From: Endomychus coccineus
Taxonomy: Eukaryota; Arthropoda; Insecta; Coleoptera; Endomychidae
Length of the DNA: 64,000 bases
NCBI GenBank assembly: GCA_958510875.1
Contig: OY294068.1
Location: 37,986,297-38,050,296, forward strand
Direction: 5' to 3'
In this document: positions 32,522 through 42,360 of the stretch, piece by piece
Layout: each line of letters begins with the position of its first letter
How positions within the stretch are numbered: the stretch's first letter is position 1
Position numbers and translations under genes: made by a program
Notes under the pieces: generated by a model
What the model saw: the letters and a program-made list of their open reading frames with translations, nothing else
The model's database searches: none
What the model was told of the DNA's origin: nothing

Positions 32522-33250
32522 TGAATAGTAGACTTCCGCGGATAGCTAATCTTGAAATAAATTCTGGCTTCCGGATGAATTCCGCGTCACAATGGCTCAA
32601 CTTGATGCCGACGTTTCGTTAACCATTACAGGTGGCATCTTCAGGGCAGGCTTGAGGCTTGGACTGAAACTGGTTTCTGTAGCCGTATTTATTGTAGGGA
32701 GAATTCTCCACGCTACACAGTTCACTGCCTTTATTCCGGTGGTTAACTCCGTTCTGGCACCTGACCCTGCAGTTGTGTGATCATGTGCGAAGTGGAATTT
32801 TCGAGGATGGGGTTCGAAATGTTGGGAAGGTAATATCCTGAGTCACGGTTCAGATTATTTGAATGTTTTAGGATTCCTATAGCTTCAAGGATTTTTCGCT
32901 GATAGAAGTTCGGGGCTCGGGCTGGGATTTCAATACTCCCGAAAAGGATTTGATGATTAGTGTCAAACTTATGTTCCGCAAGTGCAGATCTACTGGTGTC
33001 ACGCAGGCTTGTACAGCGCTCATGTTCTTTCACATGAGTAGCTACGGTCTGTTTCACCAATGTAGACTTCACCGCAAGAACAGGGAATGCTATAAGCACC
33101 TTCTAAGTGGAGAGGAGGAAGGGGATCTTTGATAGGTTTGTGAAACTGAGATAATTTTGGGAGTGTGGAAAACCGGATACAAATATTGTGTTCTTCAAGG
33201 ATTTTGGAAATTCGATCTGTTATCAAGATATTCAGGCACATATAATTCAA
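32522..33250 (-). mobile_element. PLE family A, 3' fragment
   Basis: The minus strand carries the last third of the family A protein: ILEEHNICIRFSTLPKLSQF, GAYSIPCSCGEVYIGET, then after a frameshift near 33040 VATHVKEHERC, ALAEHKFDTNHQ and GYYLPN. The terminal repeat (32522-32745) follows, continuing into the ORF-start sequence. The layout matches the inverted fragment at 13143-13535, which again indicates a tandem donor. It differs from the 13143-16129 copy by point changes and small deletions. Confidence 0.85.
32606..32648 (-). ncRNA. hammerhead-like motif, PLE family A, copy 4
   Basis: Minus strand: TGCC, CTGAAGA, hairpin with GGTTAAC (weakened stem II), GAAA, ACGT, triplet GTC, GGCA. Confidence 0.5.
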
Positions 33251-33564
33251 AATCAATGAGAATAGATATATTTATCACATCCGACACCGGTACCCAGGCT
33301 AAATGATATCATAAGTTACAGCTACGTTTGAGGGTTACAATATCGGAATATTTGGTCCAACAGAATGTAGAAGAATAAAATGTTAGAGCCAAATATACGA
33401 TATTCGTCACATGGCATTCTGTCGTTCGATTTTGGTACTACGAAATTCGTCACAAAGAAAATTAATGTTATTGAGAAATTAAATCATGTGGTCGGTTTTA
33501 CTTAATTTATTCACTAAATTAGTGTAACAAGAACATGTGTAACATATGATCAAGAATATAATAT
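33251..33564. other. spacer, nothing recognised
   Basis: AT-rich flank of the young PLE; no features. Confidence 0.4.
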
Positions 33565-33577
33565 ACTTATAATACAT
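33565..33577. repeat. 13-bp target-site duplication of PLE family B (left)
   Basis: ACTTATAATACAT, repeated at 37071-37083. Between it and the element lie 17 extra bases (33578-33594) built from repeats of TAATACAT, i.e. filler made from the duplicated target. Confidence 0.75.
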
Positions 33578-33594
33578 TAATACATTAATACATA

Positions 33595-34105
33595 ATTAAA
33601 TAATCTCTTGCAAATTCTTACATACGTCTTTATAAGTGTAGAAAATGTTTTTAGGAAGAATTCGTAATGTTATTTCCCAGTACAGGTCTGAAACCTTTCT
33701 TAAGTGCCATGTCATAAATCCTACACATCTGGTTTCGAAAGTAGATACTTGACAAATAACTTCGTTCTTCTCATTTGTTGTGAGAATACCAATCAATATG
33801 CACTCATATATTTTAATAATATTACTGAATAGCGGATTCTTACTACAAAAAATAATTTTTTATACATTAATTCTGACGATACAATTTCGATTATTCGTGG
33901 TTCTGTTCGTTTCGACGGCGTGGGCTCTTTTAATTGAAGTTAAATTGTGCGATTTGGACGCTTGTTTTATAATTAGTTTTAATAAACCCCCTTTTTAGAC
34001 ATAGTGAGTCTTCTGATGATGGTCGTGAGACCGAAACGTACGTAAAGACGAATAGTTAAAACAAAGTGTTATTGTGACCTATTTCCCGAGAATTTTTATA
34101 TATAA
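33595..34105 (+). repeat. 5' terminal repeat, PLE family B
   Basis: 511 bp, same sequence as 36561-37071. It contains AATAAA at 33981-33986 and a hammerhead motif at 34008-34049. Confidence 0.9.
34008..34049 (+). ncRNA. hammerhead ribozyme motif, PLE family B, 5' repeat
   Basis: Stem I GTCTT (34008-34012) pairs with AAGAC (34045-34049), five perfect pairs. Core CTGATGA (34013-34019), an extra T, stem II GGTC/GACC with GTGA loop, GAAA (34033-34036), stem III from the palindrome ACGTACGT (34036-34043), cleavage triplet GTA ending at 34044. All invariant hammerhead core bases are present. Hammerheads in PLE terminal repeats are established; activity of this one is inferred. Confidence 0.75.
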
Positions 34106-34159
34106 TTCATACTGGGTCAAGAATCTTATTATTATTTCGGCTGGGATATAAGCCTTAAT

Positions 34160-36569
34160 ATGGAAGGAACAACCACCTATCCTAAAGTTTTGAAGGAATA
34201 CGGAAAGTTAATGAAGATACTAGCAAGAGAGAAGAATCGTAGAATATTTCTGGTAAGATGTAGGAATTTGCAAGTTTATCCAAATTTCATAATATCTAAA
34301 TCAAAGGAGAATATGTTTAGCAAGGTGCTAAATAAGAAGGCGTACGCAAAATTAGTAAATTCTTTTCATAAAAACTGTTTGAACCTGTGCATTAAAGAAG
34401 CATGTGCAATTGTAGCTGAGGTTGAAAACAAAATCAAACTGGTTAAACAAACCTGTCATCAAAATTTTGATAGCAACTTTATATCGCAATTTTTTCAAAT
34501 TCAGCATAACAATTTCGAAAAAAATTTCAACAAAATCAAAGCCATTCAATCTAAAAAGATAAATAATTTAATGAAAGACGTAACATATGAAAAAAAGAAT
34601 ATCAATGAACAATGGTTGAAAAATCTAACTGACATAAAAATTCCGGATGAGGTGCAGCACACGTGAAGTTTAGGTCCGAAATTTGCATTGCCTAATAACA
34701 ATAATAAACTGCCTATCGATAATATTATTGCAAATTTAGAATGCGGAATTAGGAATAAAAATGTAGAAGAGAAAAACGAAATTAGAAACAAAGTTTGCAA
34801 CATCTTGACAAACAAAAAGAACAAACAGAAGGCAGAAGTAGGGATTGCAAAGAATCGTTTTAACTATCATACAAAAATAACAAAAGATTTCTTAGATGCT
34901 AACCCTCAAATATTAGTTTTGAACGCGGATAAATGTAATAAAACCGTCATAATGCATAGAAATGACTATGAAAACAAAATAGGAAACCTTTTAAATGATG
35001 AAACAACTTATAAAAAATTAAAATCTGATCCTACTTTATCAGTACAAAACAACATGAATAAATTGATAAATAAATGGCATAAGAATAAGATAATCCCTAT
35101 TGAATTAAAAAATAAATTAATTTGCCATAATGGGCTAGCACCTTATATCTATGGGCTTCCCAAACTGCATAAAAATGATATACCTCTAAGACCCATTGTT
35201 AGTAATATTGGAGCGCCGACTTACAATTTATCAAAATTTCTATCAAAATCTATCAATAATATAATAGGAAAAAATGAATTCTATGTAAAAGATTCATGGC
35301 ACTTTAATGAATTTATAAAAAATCAATCCGTACCCGTAAACCATCAACTGATTTCCTTGGACGTTGTTTCTTTATTTACAAATATACCTGTTGTTTTGGC
35401 ATTGAATAGCATCAAAAAACGTTGGGCAGAGATTAAAAACCACACACCTCTAGATCAATCGGAATTTATAAATGCTGTAAAATTTTGTTTAGAATGCACA
35501 TACTTTCAGTATGGTGAGCAATTTTTTGGACAAATATTTGGCACAGCAATGGGATCTCCTATTTCAGCTACCATTGCTAACCTCGTTATGGAGTGCCTAG
35601 AGGAATCTGTTATGAGTTCATTAGATTTTCGGCCTGTATTCTTTAAACGGTATGTAGACGATTGCCTTATGTGTGTTCCCAACGATAAAATTCAATATGT
35701 AATTGATAAATTTAACAATTTTCACTGTAAACTTCAATTCACTTGTGAAATAGAATTAAACAATAACATAAATTTCCTAGATATGAACATTAGGCATGAT
35801 GCTGATGGAAAAATAAAAACCTCTTGGTTTACTAAAGAAGTATGGTCTCAACGTTATCTTCACTTCAATTCCGTTGCACCAGCTTGTTATAAAAAAAAGT
35901 GTCATAAACAGCCTTACAGATCGCGCGATAAAATTGTCCCACGCAGATGACCGCCCCAAAAATTTAAAAATTGTTCGTACTACACTAGAATTGAATGGCT
36001 ACCCAAAAACTTTTTTCAATCCTATCATTAAAGAAAGAATAAACAAAATCTATAATGGTTGGTCTAATAAAAATAACATAAAAGGTAATACAGACAATTT
36101 TATAACTCTACCTTACATTCCGGAGACCTCAGAGAAAATCAAAAAATGTTTGAAAAAGTATGATATAAATGTTGCGCATAAACCTACTAACTGTGTTGGG
36201 AAATATTTCTCAAATCTAAAACCGTTAATACCCAAAGATAAACAAACCCACACAGTGTATAAATTGAATTGTTTAGATTGTGATGGAACCTATACTGGAA
36301 TCTCTAAACAATATTTACAAAAAAGAATGTACGGCCATAAATATAGCACAAGAAATAACAACTTAGAAAATTCCACCGCCCTTGCTAAGCATTGCTTTGA
36401 TTATAACCATCAATTTGATTACAAAAATGTTAATATCTTAACTAAGGAAACCAATTATTATAAAAGATCTATCCTGGAGATGATTCACATAAAACGGGAC
36501 CCCAAATCTGTAAATCATAGGGTAGACACACAAAATCTAAGTCATATTTATACTAATTTGATTAAATAA
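34160..36569 (+). pseudogene. PLE reverse transcriptase + GIY-YIG endonuclease (family B), two lesions
   Basis: Penelope-type protein of about 800 codons. N-terminal part 34160-34663, then a TGA at 34664-34666 in frame with the next segment, which resumes SLGPKFALPNNN. RT blocks: LNADKCNKTVIMHRNDY, GLPKLHKNDIPLRPIV, motif A SLDVVSLFTNIPV, motif B GTAMGSPISATIANL, motif C KRYVDDCLM, then INFLDMNI. In the run of eight A at 35891-35898 the frame shifts by one; with seven the reading would continue directly into SVINSLTDRAIKLSHADD. The GIY-YIG domain has TVYKLNCLDCDGTYTG, QKRMYGHKYS and AKHCFDYNHQF (YTG instead of YIG). The stop lies inside the 3' terminal repeat, 9 nt overlap. The upstream leader includes the hammerhead repeat. 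The lesions may be real or base-calling errors. Confidence 0.9.
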
Positions 36570-37071
36570 TCTCTTGCAAATTCTTACATACGTCTTTATA
36601 AGTGTAGAAAATGTTTTTAGGAAGAATTCGTAATGTTATTTCCCAGTACAGGTCTGAAACCTTTCTTAAGTGCCATGTCATAAATCCTACACATCTGGTT
36701 TCGAAAGTAGATACTTGACAAATAACTTCGTTCTTCTCATTTGTTGTGAGAATACCAATCAATATGCACTCATATATTTTAATAATATTACTGAATAGCG
36801 GATTCTTACTACAAAAAATAATTTTTTATACATTAATTCTGACGATACAATTTCGATTATTCGTGGTTCTGTTCGTTTCGACGGCGTGGGCTCTTTTAAT
36901 TGAAGTTAAATTGTGCGATTTGGACGCTTGTTTTATAATTAGTTTTAATAAACCCCCTTTTTAGACATAGTGAGTCTTCTGATGATGGTCGTGAGACCGA
37001 AACGTACGTAAAGACGAATAGTTAAAACAAAGTGTTATTGTGACCTATTTCCCGAGAATTTTTATATATAA
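36561..37071 (+). repeat. 3' terminal repeat, PLE family B
   Basis: Appears identical to 33595-34105 over 511 bp; AATAAA at 36947-36952. Confidence 0.9.
36974..37015 (+). ncRNA. hammerhead ribozyme motif, PLE family B, 3' repeat
   Basis: Same bases as 34008-34049, displaced by 2966 bp. With both copies present, cleavage of a full transcript would release a unit running from ribozyme to ribozyme. Confidence 0.75.
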
Positions 37072-37083
37072 CTTATAATACAT
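37071..37083. repeat. 13-bp target-site duplication of PLE family B (right)
   Basis: ACTTATAATACAT, the first A shared with the end of the repeat. Confidence 0.75.
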
Positions 37084-37141
37084 GAATTTTACGTAACACT
37101 CGGAAGGAAGACATTGACAATTTATACAAAATAATACTACT

Positions 37142-38050
37142 TCTATATATATATAAGAAAGTCGTGTTAGTTACACTATTTATAACTCAAGAACGGCTGT
37201 ACCGATTGGCTGAAAATTGGTGGAGAGGTAGCTTAGAACCAGGAGACGGACATAGGATACTTTTTATCCCATTTGACCGCGCTCCCGTGTGACATGACAT
37301 AAAACGTCAAAGAGAAAGGTCAGGTAGAGTAGTGAAATAAGGGGTATGTAACATAGAAACTATACTCTATGTTTATGAAATAATATTCTATAATTGTCTA
37401 GGCAACATTGTTCAATGTAATAAAGTGTCAGGTTCACGATAAGTTGTATAAAATTTGTACTCAGATTACGGCTGTACCGATTTGGCTAAAAATTGGTGGA
37501 AAGGTAGCTTAGAACCAGGAGACGGACATAGGATACTTTTTATCCCGTTTGACCGCGCTCCCGTGTGATATGACATAAAACGTCAAAGAGAATACAAGTC
37601 AATATAAAACGTGGTATAACAAAAACGCATCTTACTTGGAATAACAAAACGTAAATGACAGCTAACCGTTTTAGTTTAAAAGACTTCAATTTCCGATCCG
37701 TCTTGCATTCGCCATGACCATTGACAAATCACAAGGGCCATCCTTGCAAGTTTGTGGTTTGAATCTGGAATATCCATGTTTTTCCCATGGTCAATTATAT
37801 GTGGCATGTTCAAGGGTCGGAAGACCATCTGCGTTGTTTGTTCTTGCGCCTGATAATAAAACAAGAAATGTCGTGTATCACAAGGTACTTAACTGAAGAG
37901 TGCATGCCCCAAAATACATGAATAATAAAGAATAATTAAAATACTTTTTTTTTTATTTTTATTTCTTAATAAAAAATTGAACCTAACAAAATCACAAATT
38001 TTGTATATTTATTGCCTCTAAGGCGGAACAGAGTTCGCCGGGTCAGCTAG
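37142..38050 (+). mobile_element. non-autonomous Helitron with duplicated 5' segment
   Basis: The 5' end begins TCTATATATATATAAG followed by AAGTCGTGTTAGTTACAC, a common insect Helitron start. The 3' end has the diagnostic hairpin GGCGGAAC-AGA-GTTCGCC (38022-38039) a few bases before CTAG (38047-38050), with T following. About 120 bp near the 5' end (37192-37313, CGGCTGTACCGATT... to AACGTCAAAGAGAA) is directly repeated at 37467-37590. A helicase C-terminal fragment lies near the 3' end. The base before the 5' TC is T rather than the expected A. Confidence 0.78.
37700..37896 (+). pseudogene. Helitron Rep/helicase C-terminal fragment
   Basis: Open reading from about 37676 to 37896. TMTIDKSQGPSLQVCGLNL and HGQLYVACSRVG are the last helicase motifs (V-VI region) of the Pif1-like helicase in Helitron RepHel proteins; the tail NVVYHKVLN and stop follow the family pattern. 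Everything upstream (Rep domain, helicase motifs I-IV) is deleted, so this copy could only be moved by a helper. Confidence 0.82.
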
Positions 38051-38099
38051 TATTTTATAAACTGTGTGCATATATATTTGGAACAACTTTTACAAAATG

Positions 38100-38670
38100 G
38101 AGGGTAGTTTCATCTTTTGTTGTTCCAAATCTGACAATAATTCTTAAAATGTTATCTTTGAATTGTGGCTGAGTTTGTAGATTTACAAGTAGAAGCTACA
38201 CTATTACATTTTATGTATACTTCTATTTGAAATTTTAACAAAAGATCCATGAAATAGAAAATATTCGGTGAACCATAATGAAAAGAGTTATGTAAATGAA
38301 CGAAAGCGTTCGTGGTTTTATTCAGAGTCGAAGAAGGTTCAGCCCAAATATGGGGTGGAAAAGTGACTACGTCGGATATAAAATAATCTACCAAATAATC
38401 ACCAAAAACCGGTAACTTATCGTCACTTGGTTTAATCGCAAGTAACAAAAACAAAAAAATCGCTTACCAGATTTGGCTCAAAAATACTATACCAAAACAA
38501 TAACGAAGCCTCTTTCCAGTTTCACAATTTTTGTTTTTATTTTCACCACTTAACCTCAACTTTTGTATTTTAGGCCACCAAGACTGAGTAAGGCGGAAGC
38601 GGCAACCAATAATTGCAACGTTATCTATCCCACACTTCACGAACTGCATTATGAATGACAATTTAAAAAT
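38100..38670 (-). pseudogene. MULE-type transposase C-terminal fragment
   Basis: The minus strand first gives CRFRLTQSWWPKIQKLRL and LRYCFGIVFL (38464-38673), then after a frame break at about 38460 VDYFISDVVTFPPHIWAE, STLNKTTNAFVHLHNSF and SPNIFYFMDLLLKFQIEVYIK (38152-38454; blocks quoted with gaps). CRFHxxQ...W, TTNxxExxHxxF and PNIF...IQ...YIK are marks of Mutator-like (MULE) transposases. The DDE core upstream is missing. No terminal repeats were identified. Confidence 0.7.
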
Positions 38671-38673
38671 CAA

Positions 38674-39122
38674 CTACTACTTTCTCAGGAATAAAACTTA
38701 AATTATTGGGAGAAAAAATAAACTCAATTTTTTCCAAACAGAGTTATTAGAGAATGTTAACTATTACTTGTTAGCACGTACAACACGAATATAAAAGGAT
38801 TATAAGTTTCGAAACAATCTTCTGTCTAGCCTTAATACGCAATGAATATTCAATTAGCCGTAATAATCAACATCCGCCCATCCTTTCTGTTCTTACCACA
38901 GAAAGCTCTGTGTGACGAGTTTCAGGCATCCTTAAACCTTTCCTGAGACATTGACTGTTCCTCGTAATCAAATTATGATGAATCTCATGTCGTTCTTAAC
39001 AACATACCTTTAAACTCCATAATATGGAATTTCATATACTTAATAATAATATTCGTGAAATGATCTCATCAATGGTCATAATGAATTCTTGAAACAAAAG
39101 ATGTTGAACACTCAAATCAGAA
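38674..39122. other. spacer, nothing recognised
   Basis: AT-rich, no ORF of note. Confidence 0.4.
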
Positions 39123-39383
39123 ATGAAAAGTGAAGTTTATATCACAAATAATATAAAATCCAACACTCCTGTAGTAGACAATCATAAATCGAATTACCAC
39201 AGTAGATTTGTCATCCTATCCGACATAACCTTCAGTCAGTCCGAAATCAATTTACTTGAAAAAGGCTTCAAATATAATATCCCATTCAAACAAAATTACA
39301 ATACTTTGGAAACCTTACTGTTGGAAGAGAAGTTGCACTTAAAAATTCAGAAACAAAAATTTACTGTAAATTTAAATAAATAA
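39123..39383 (+). pseudogene. possible PLE N-terminal fragment
   Basis: 86-codon ORF containing ITFSQSEINLLEKGFKYNIP and LEEKLHLKIQKQ. The pattern LS..E..LL..G.K..IP matches the N-terminal region of PLE proteins, at the place where family B has SLGPKFALP. It is followed by AT-rich sequence without RT motifs, so it is a fragment. Moderate to low certainty. Confidence 0.42.
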
Positions 39384-39483
39384 TGTGAAATTTATTAACT
39401 AATTGTGAAATCAAGTAATCAAGTGGAATATTTCCTATAGTTTCACATACCATTAAAATTTTGAGAAATATTCACATTATATA

Positions 39484-40384
39484 CAGGGTGTCCCAGGTAT
39501 TAGTAGCAGAACTTCAACAGTCGATAGGAAATTTGATTTTGAGAAAAAAGTGCTCATTAACATATATGCACAGACGCTTAGTTTTTGATATACAGGGAGG
39601 GTTGGAATTGAAAAAAAAAATTCGTTTTTTCCGAATATCTCCGGAACCGTTTATCGTACAGAAAACAGCTTTTGCTAGCATTTTCTACTCATAGTAAGCT
39701 ATGTTCTGTGCGATGAAAACTTTTTTTAGTCATAATTGGTGAAGATTTTGAAGGGGTAGTGGTTGTTTTTCTCCCCAACTTCTACGCCACTGGGAAAAGT
39801 ACAATTTTGAGACAACCAATTGAACCGCTAACGTTTTCTACACAAAAAGGTACTTGGTCATAAGCTATGAAGTTGACCGTTTTCGAGAAAAATCAACTTT
39901 CATGTTGAAAAACATGGTCAATTCTTACTAATTAAACAAAATTTATTCAAACGTTAGAACATGTAACAAAACCAAAAAATTGACCATGTTTTCAACATAA
40001 AAGTTGATTTTTCTCGAAAACGGTCAACTTTAGAGTCTATAACCAGGAGTACCTTTGTTGTGTAGAAGACATTAGCGTTTCAAATGGTTGTCTCGAAACT
40101 GTACTTTTTGCAGTGGCGTAGAAGTTGGGGAGAAAACACACACTACCCCTTCCATATCTATTGATGACTTATGAGCAAAAAATGTTTGCGAGAGCTGTTT
40201 TCTGTACGATGAACGGTTCCGGAGATATTTGCAAAAAACTAAATTTTTTTTTTCAATTTCAACACCCTACCCTGTATCTCAAAAACTAAGCGCCTATGAA
40301 TATATGTTGATAGGAACTTTTTTTCTAAAAATCAAATTTTCTATCGACTGTTGATGTTCTGCTACTAAAACCTGGGACACCCTG
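39484..40384. mobile_element. palindromic MITE of long-TIR mariner family M2
   Basis: 901 bp, begins CAGGGTGTCCCAGG and ends CCTGGGACACCCTG, flanked by TA (39482-39483 and 40385-40386). Arms of about 440 bp (39484-39922 and 39978-40384) are nearly complementary; the loop 39923-39977 (CTTACTAATTAAACAAAAT...) matches 29464-29518 of the M2 remnant. No coding sequence. It looks like an inverted duplication of one end of the autonomous element. Confidence 0.87.
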
Positions 40385-40386
40385 TA

Positions 40387-40918
40387 TATGGGATACTTTA
40401 CCCAATCTTGTGGAAGTGATTACATATTTTTCTTTAAATCATCAGGTATTATGTTTCTGTAAAATTCATTACATAAACGAATAAGATATTCCTTGATTGT
40501 TTATACAGTTACAGTTATGTTTTATAGTGTGTAAATCATTATTCAAACGCATGTTACTAATAAAATTGTTTAAACGTGGTTGATTGAGTTCTCAAAATAT
40601 CTCATTCAATAATATTATTTCAGTCTTTGATTCAGATCACAAACTATGTTGGAAGTTAGCACCGGATTAGAGAGGGTCGCGGGAACAACCGGGATGACCT
40701 AGTATATATTAATATCTAAATCGCAAAACAAATTATAACATAGAATAAATATGTTTTAATGAGTTATTGATAATTTAAACTCCATTCAAAGGATTGAAAC
40801 TCGAATTTCAGCTCAATAGAAATTAATCAAAATACAAGATTGACTTCCGAATTCCAATCTTGAACTGAAATTTACGTCTAGTTACAGGTACGTATTTTAC
40901 TGGAACGCTGATACATCA
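40387..40918. other. spacer, nothing recognised
   Basis: AT-rich flank between the MITE and a mariner; no ORF. Confidence 0.4.
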
Positions 40919-40920
40919 TA

Positions 40921-41923
40921 CGAGGGCAAGGTGAGAATTCCCTGAAAAATAGAACAGATGGCACCACATTCAAAAATCTCATGTGACATTTGTAATGTAC
41001 CATTTTCAACTAGGACGCATCTTTCCATCTTTAACCACTACAACGCCAGAAATCGTCTTTCAAAACAATGGTATAATATTGCACGATCGTCGAATTGAAG
41101 TACCCAAGATTGCTGAGGCCATGAGCATCTCAACCGAACAGGTATAGAAAATTTTGCATAAATTTTTGAATATGAAGAAGCTATCTGCCATATGGGCGCC
41201 GCATGTTGTTGACAAGAAGCGCGACAACTTCAAAGGAGTATTTGGCGATGCTCAAGCGCGATAAAAAAGACTTTTTGCGCCGTTTCGTAACCGTGGACGG
41301 AACACACCAGAGACCAAAGAGCAGTCGAAACAGTGGACTTGTCCTGGCGAATCGAAGCCGAAAAAGGCCAAAGTGAGTTTATCGTCCAACAAAGTCATGG
41401 CGACAGTGTTTTGGTATGCACACGGTATCGTTCATCTCGATCACCTTGAAAAACGCAAAACGATCACCGGCATATATTATGCAGAGCTGTTGTATCGACT
41501 CGACGCCGATTTGAAACGGAAGCGGCACAACTTGGCAAAGAAAAAATGCTCTTCTACCAGAACAACGCACCGGAGCACAGAATTGCAGTAGCAATGGCAA
41601 AATTGCACAAAGTGCGCTACGAATTGGTTCGTCATTCACCATATTCTTCAGAGTTGTCCCTCTGCGATTTTTGTCTACTTCCAAACTTAGAGAAACGACT
41701 CGGCGGAAAGAGATTCAGCTCCAACGATGAGGTCATCACTGAAACAAACGTCTATTTTGAAGGATTGCCAAAATCGTATTTTTAGAAGAGATGGAAAAAT
41801 TAGAAAAACGTTGGACGAAATGTATCGGGCTACAGGGAAATTATGTTAAGAAATTAAATATAAGTTTTGACCAAATAAATCTTTTCTTGTTTCATTCTTC
41901 AGAGACTTTCCACCTTGCCCTCA
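40921..41923 (+). mobile_element. full-length mariner (DD34D type), 1.0 kb
   Basis: Bounded by CGAGGGCAAGGTG (40921) and CACCTTGCCCTCA (41911-41923), with TA on both sides. It is one kb long, as usual for mariner, with a single transposase frame, disrupted. A related copy lies at 53105-54001. Confidence 0.87.
41041..41835 (+). pseudogene. mariner transposase, broken
   Basis: DD34D mariner transposase. Early part: HDRRIEVPKIAEAMSIST (second helix-turn-helix), stop, then HKFLNMKKLSAIWAPHVV. TPETKEQSKQWTCPGESKPK follows, then VMATVFWYAHGIVHLDHLEK and YYAELLYRLDADLKRKR. In another frame come HKVRYELVRHSPYSSELSLC and FCLLPNLEKRLGGKRF. The usual VTVDETWIHHY has been shortened to TVDGT, removing the context of the first catalytic Asp. 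The second (HQDNAxxH) and third (SPDLAPSD) motifs are frameshifted or altered. Inactive. Confidence 0.85.
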
Positions 41924-41925
41924 TA

Positions 41926-42360
41926 TATCTTAAAATCGTTGAATGAGATAATCTACTTATTTTTAAAAATTCCGAATTCTCGCGAAAATATCCGTTGTGA
42001 GCCTTTCTGAATCGATCCGAACTATTTTGAAGATAATATCTGTGTGTGCGTGTGTATAAAAACTGTGGAGACGTTCTGAAATTATGCACATCGCTGTGTA
42101 GTGGTGAAAATAGGAACTGTATTGGTTTTGGGCGCGGTAGCACCATTTCAAGTGGTATTTTTAACACTTTTCTCCAGATTTTCAAATGGTATTAAAATAT
42201 TTTATTGAACCAGGATGACAAGGGCTCATACACGAAAAGATGTGGCAAGGTGTAACTGCGGAAAAGTTGAAGTAGATTGCTGCATCGCATCTGGGGATTG
42301 CTTTAATGGCTTCAAACTGACCATAGAAGAAAGCATCCTGAGGATCCCTTTTACAATGAG
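41926..42360. other. spacer, nothing certain
   Basis: Possibly contains the 5' neighbour of the protease relic below; no motif could be supported. Confidence 0.35.

Larger units (their letters stand above)
33595..37071 (+). mobile_element. Penelope-like element, family B, nearly complete and young
   Basis: Full element: 5' terminal repeat (33595-34105), leader, RT/endonuclease ORF region (34160-36569), 3' terminal repeat (36561-37071). The repeats are both 511 bp and I found no difference on reading. The ORF carries only two simple lesions. A 13-bp target duplication flanks the element. All this points to recent insertion. Confidence 0.9.

Noticed and set aside
33596..33998. Repeated ORFs of 66 and 72 codons in both PLE family B terminal repeats
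   Set aside because: They lie in non-coding repeat sequence and are doubled only because the repeats are the same; no domain recognised.
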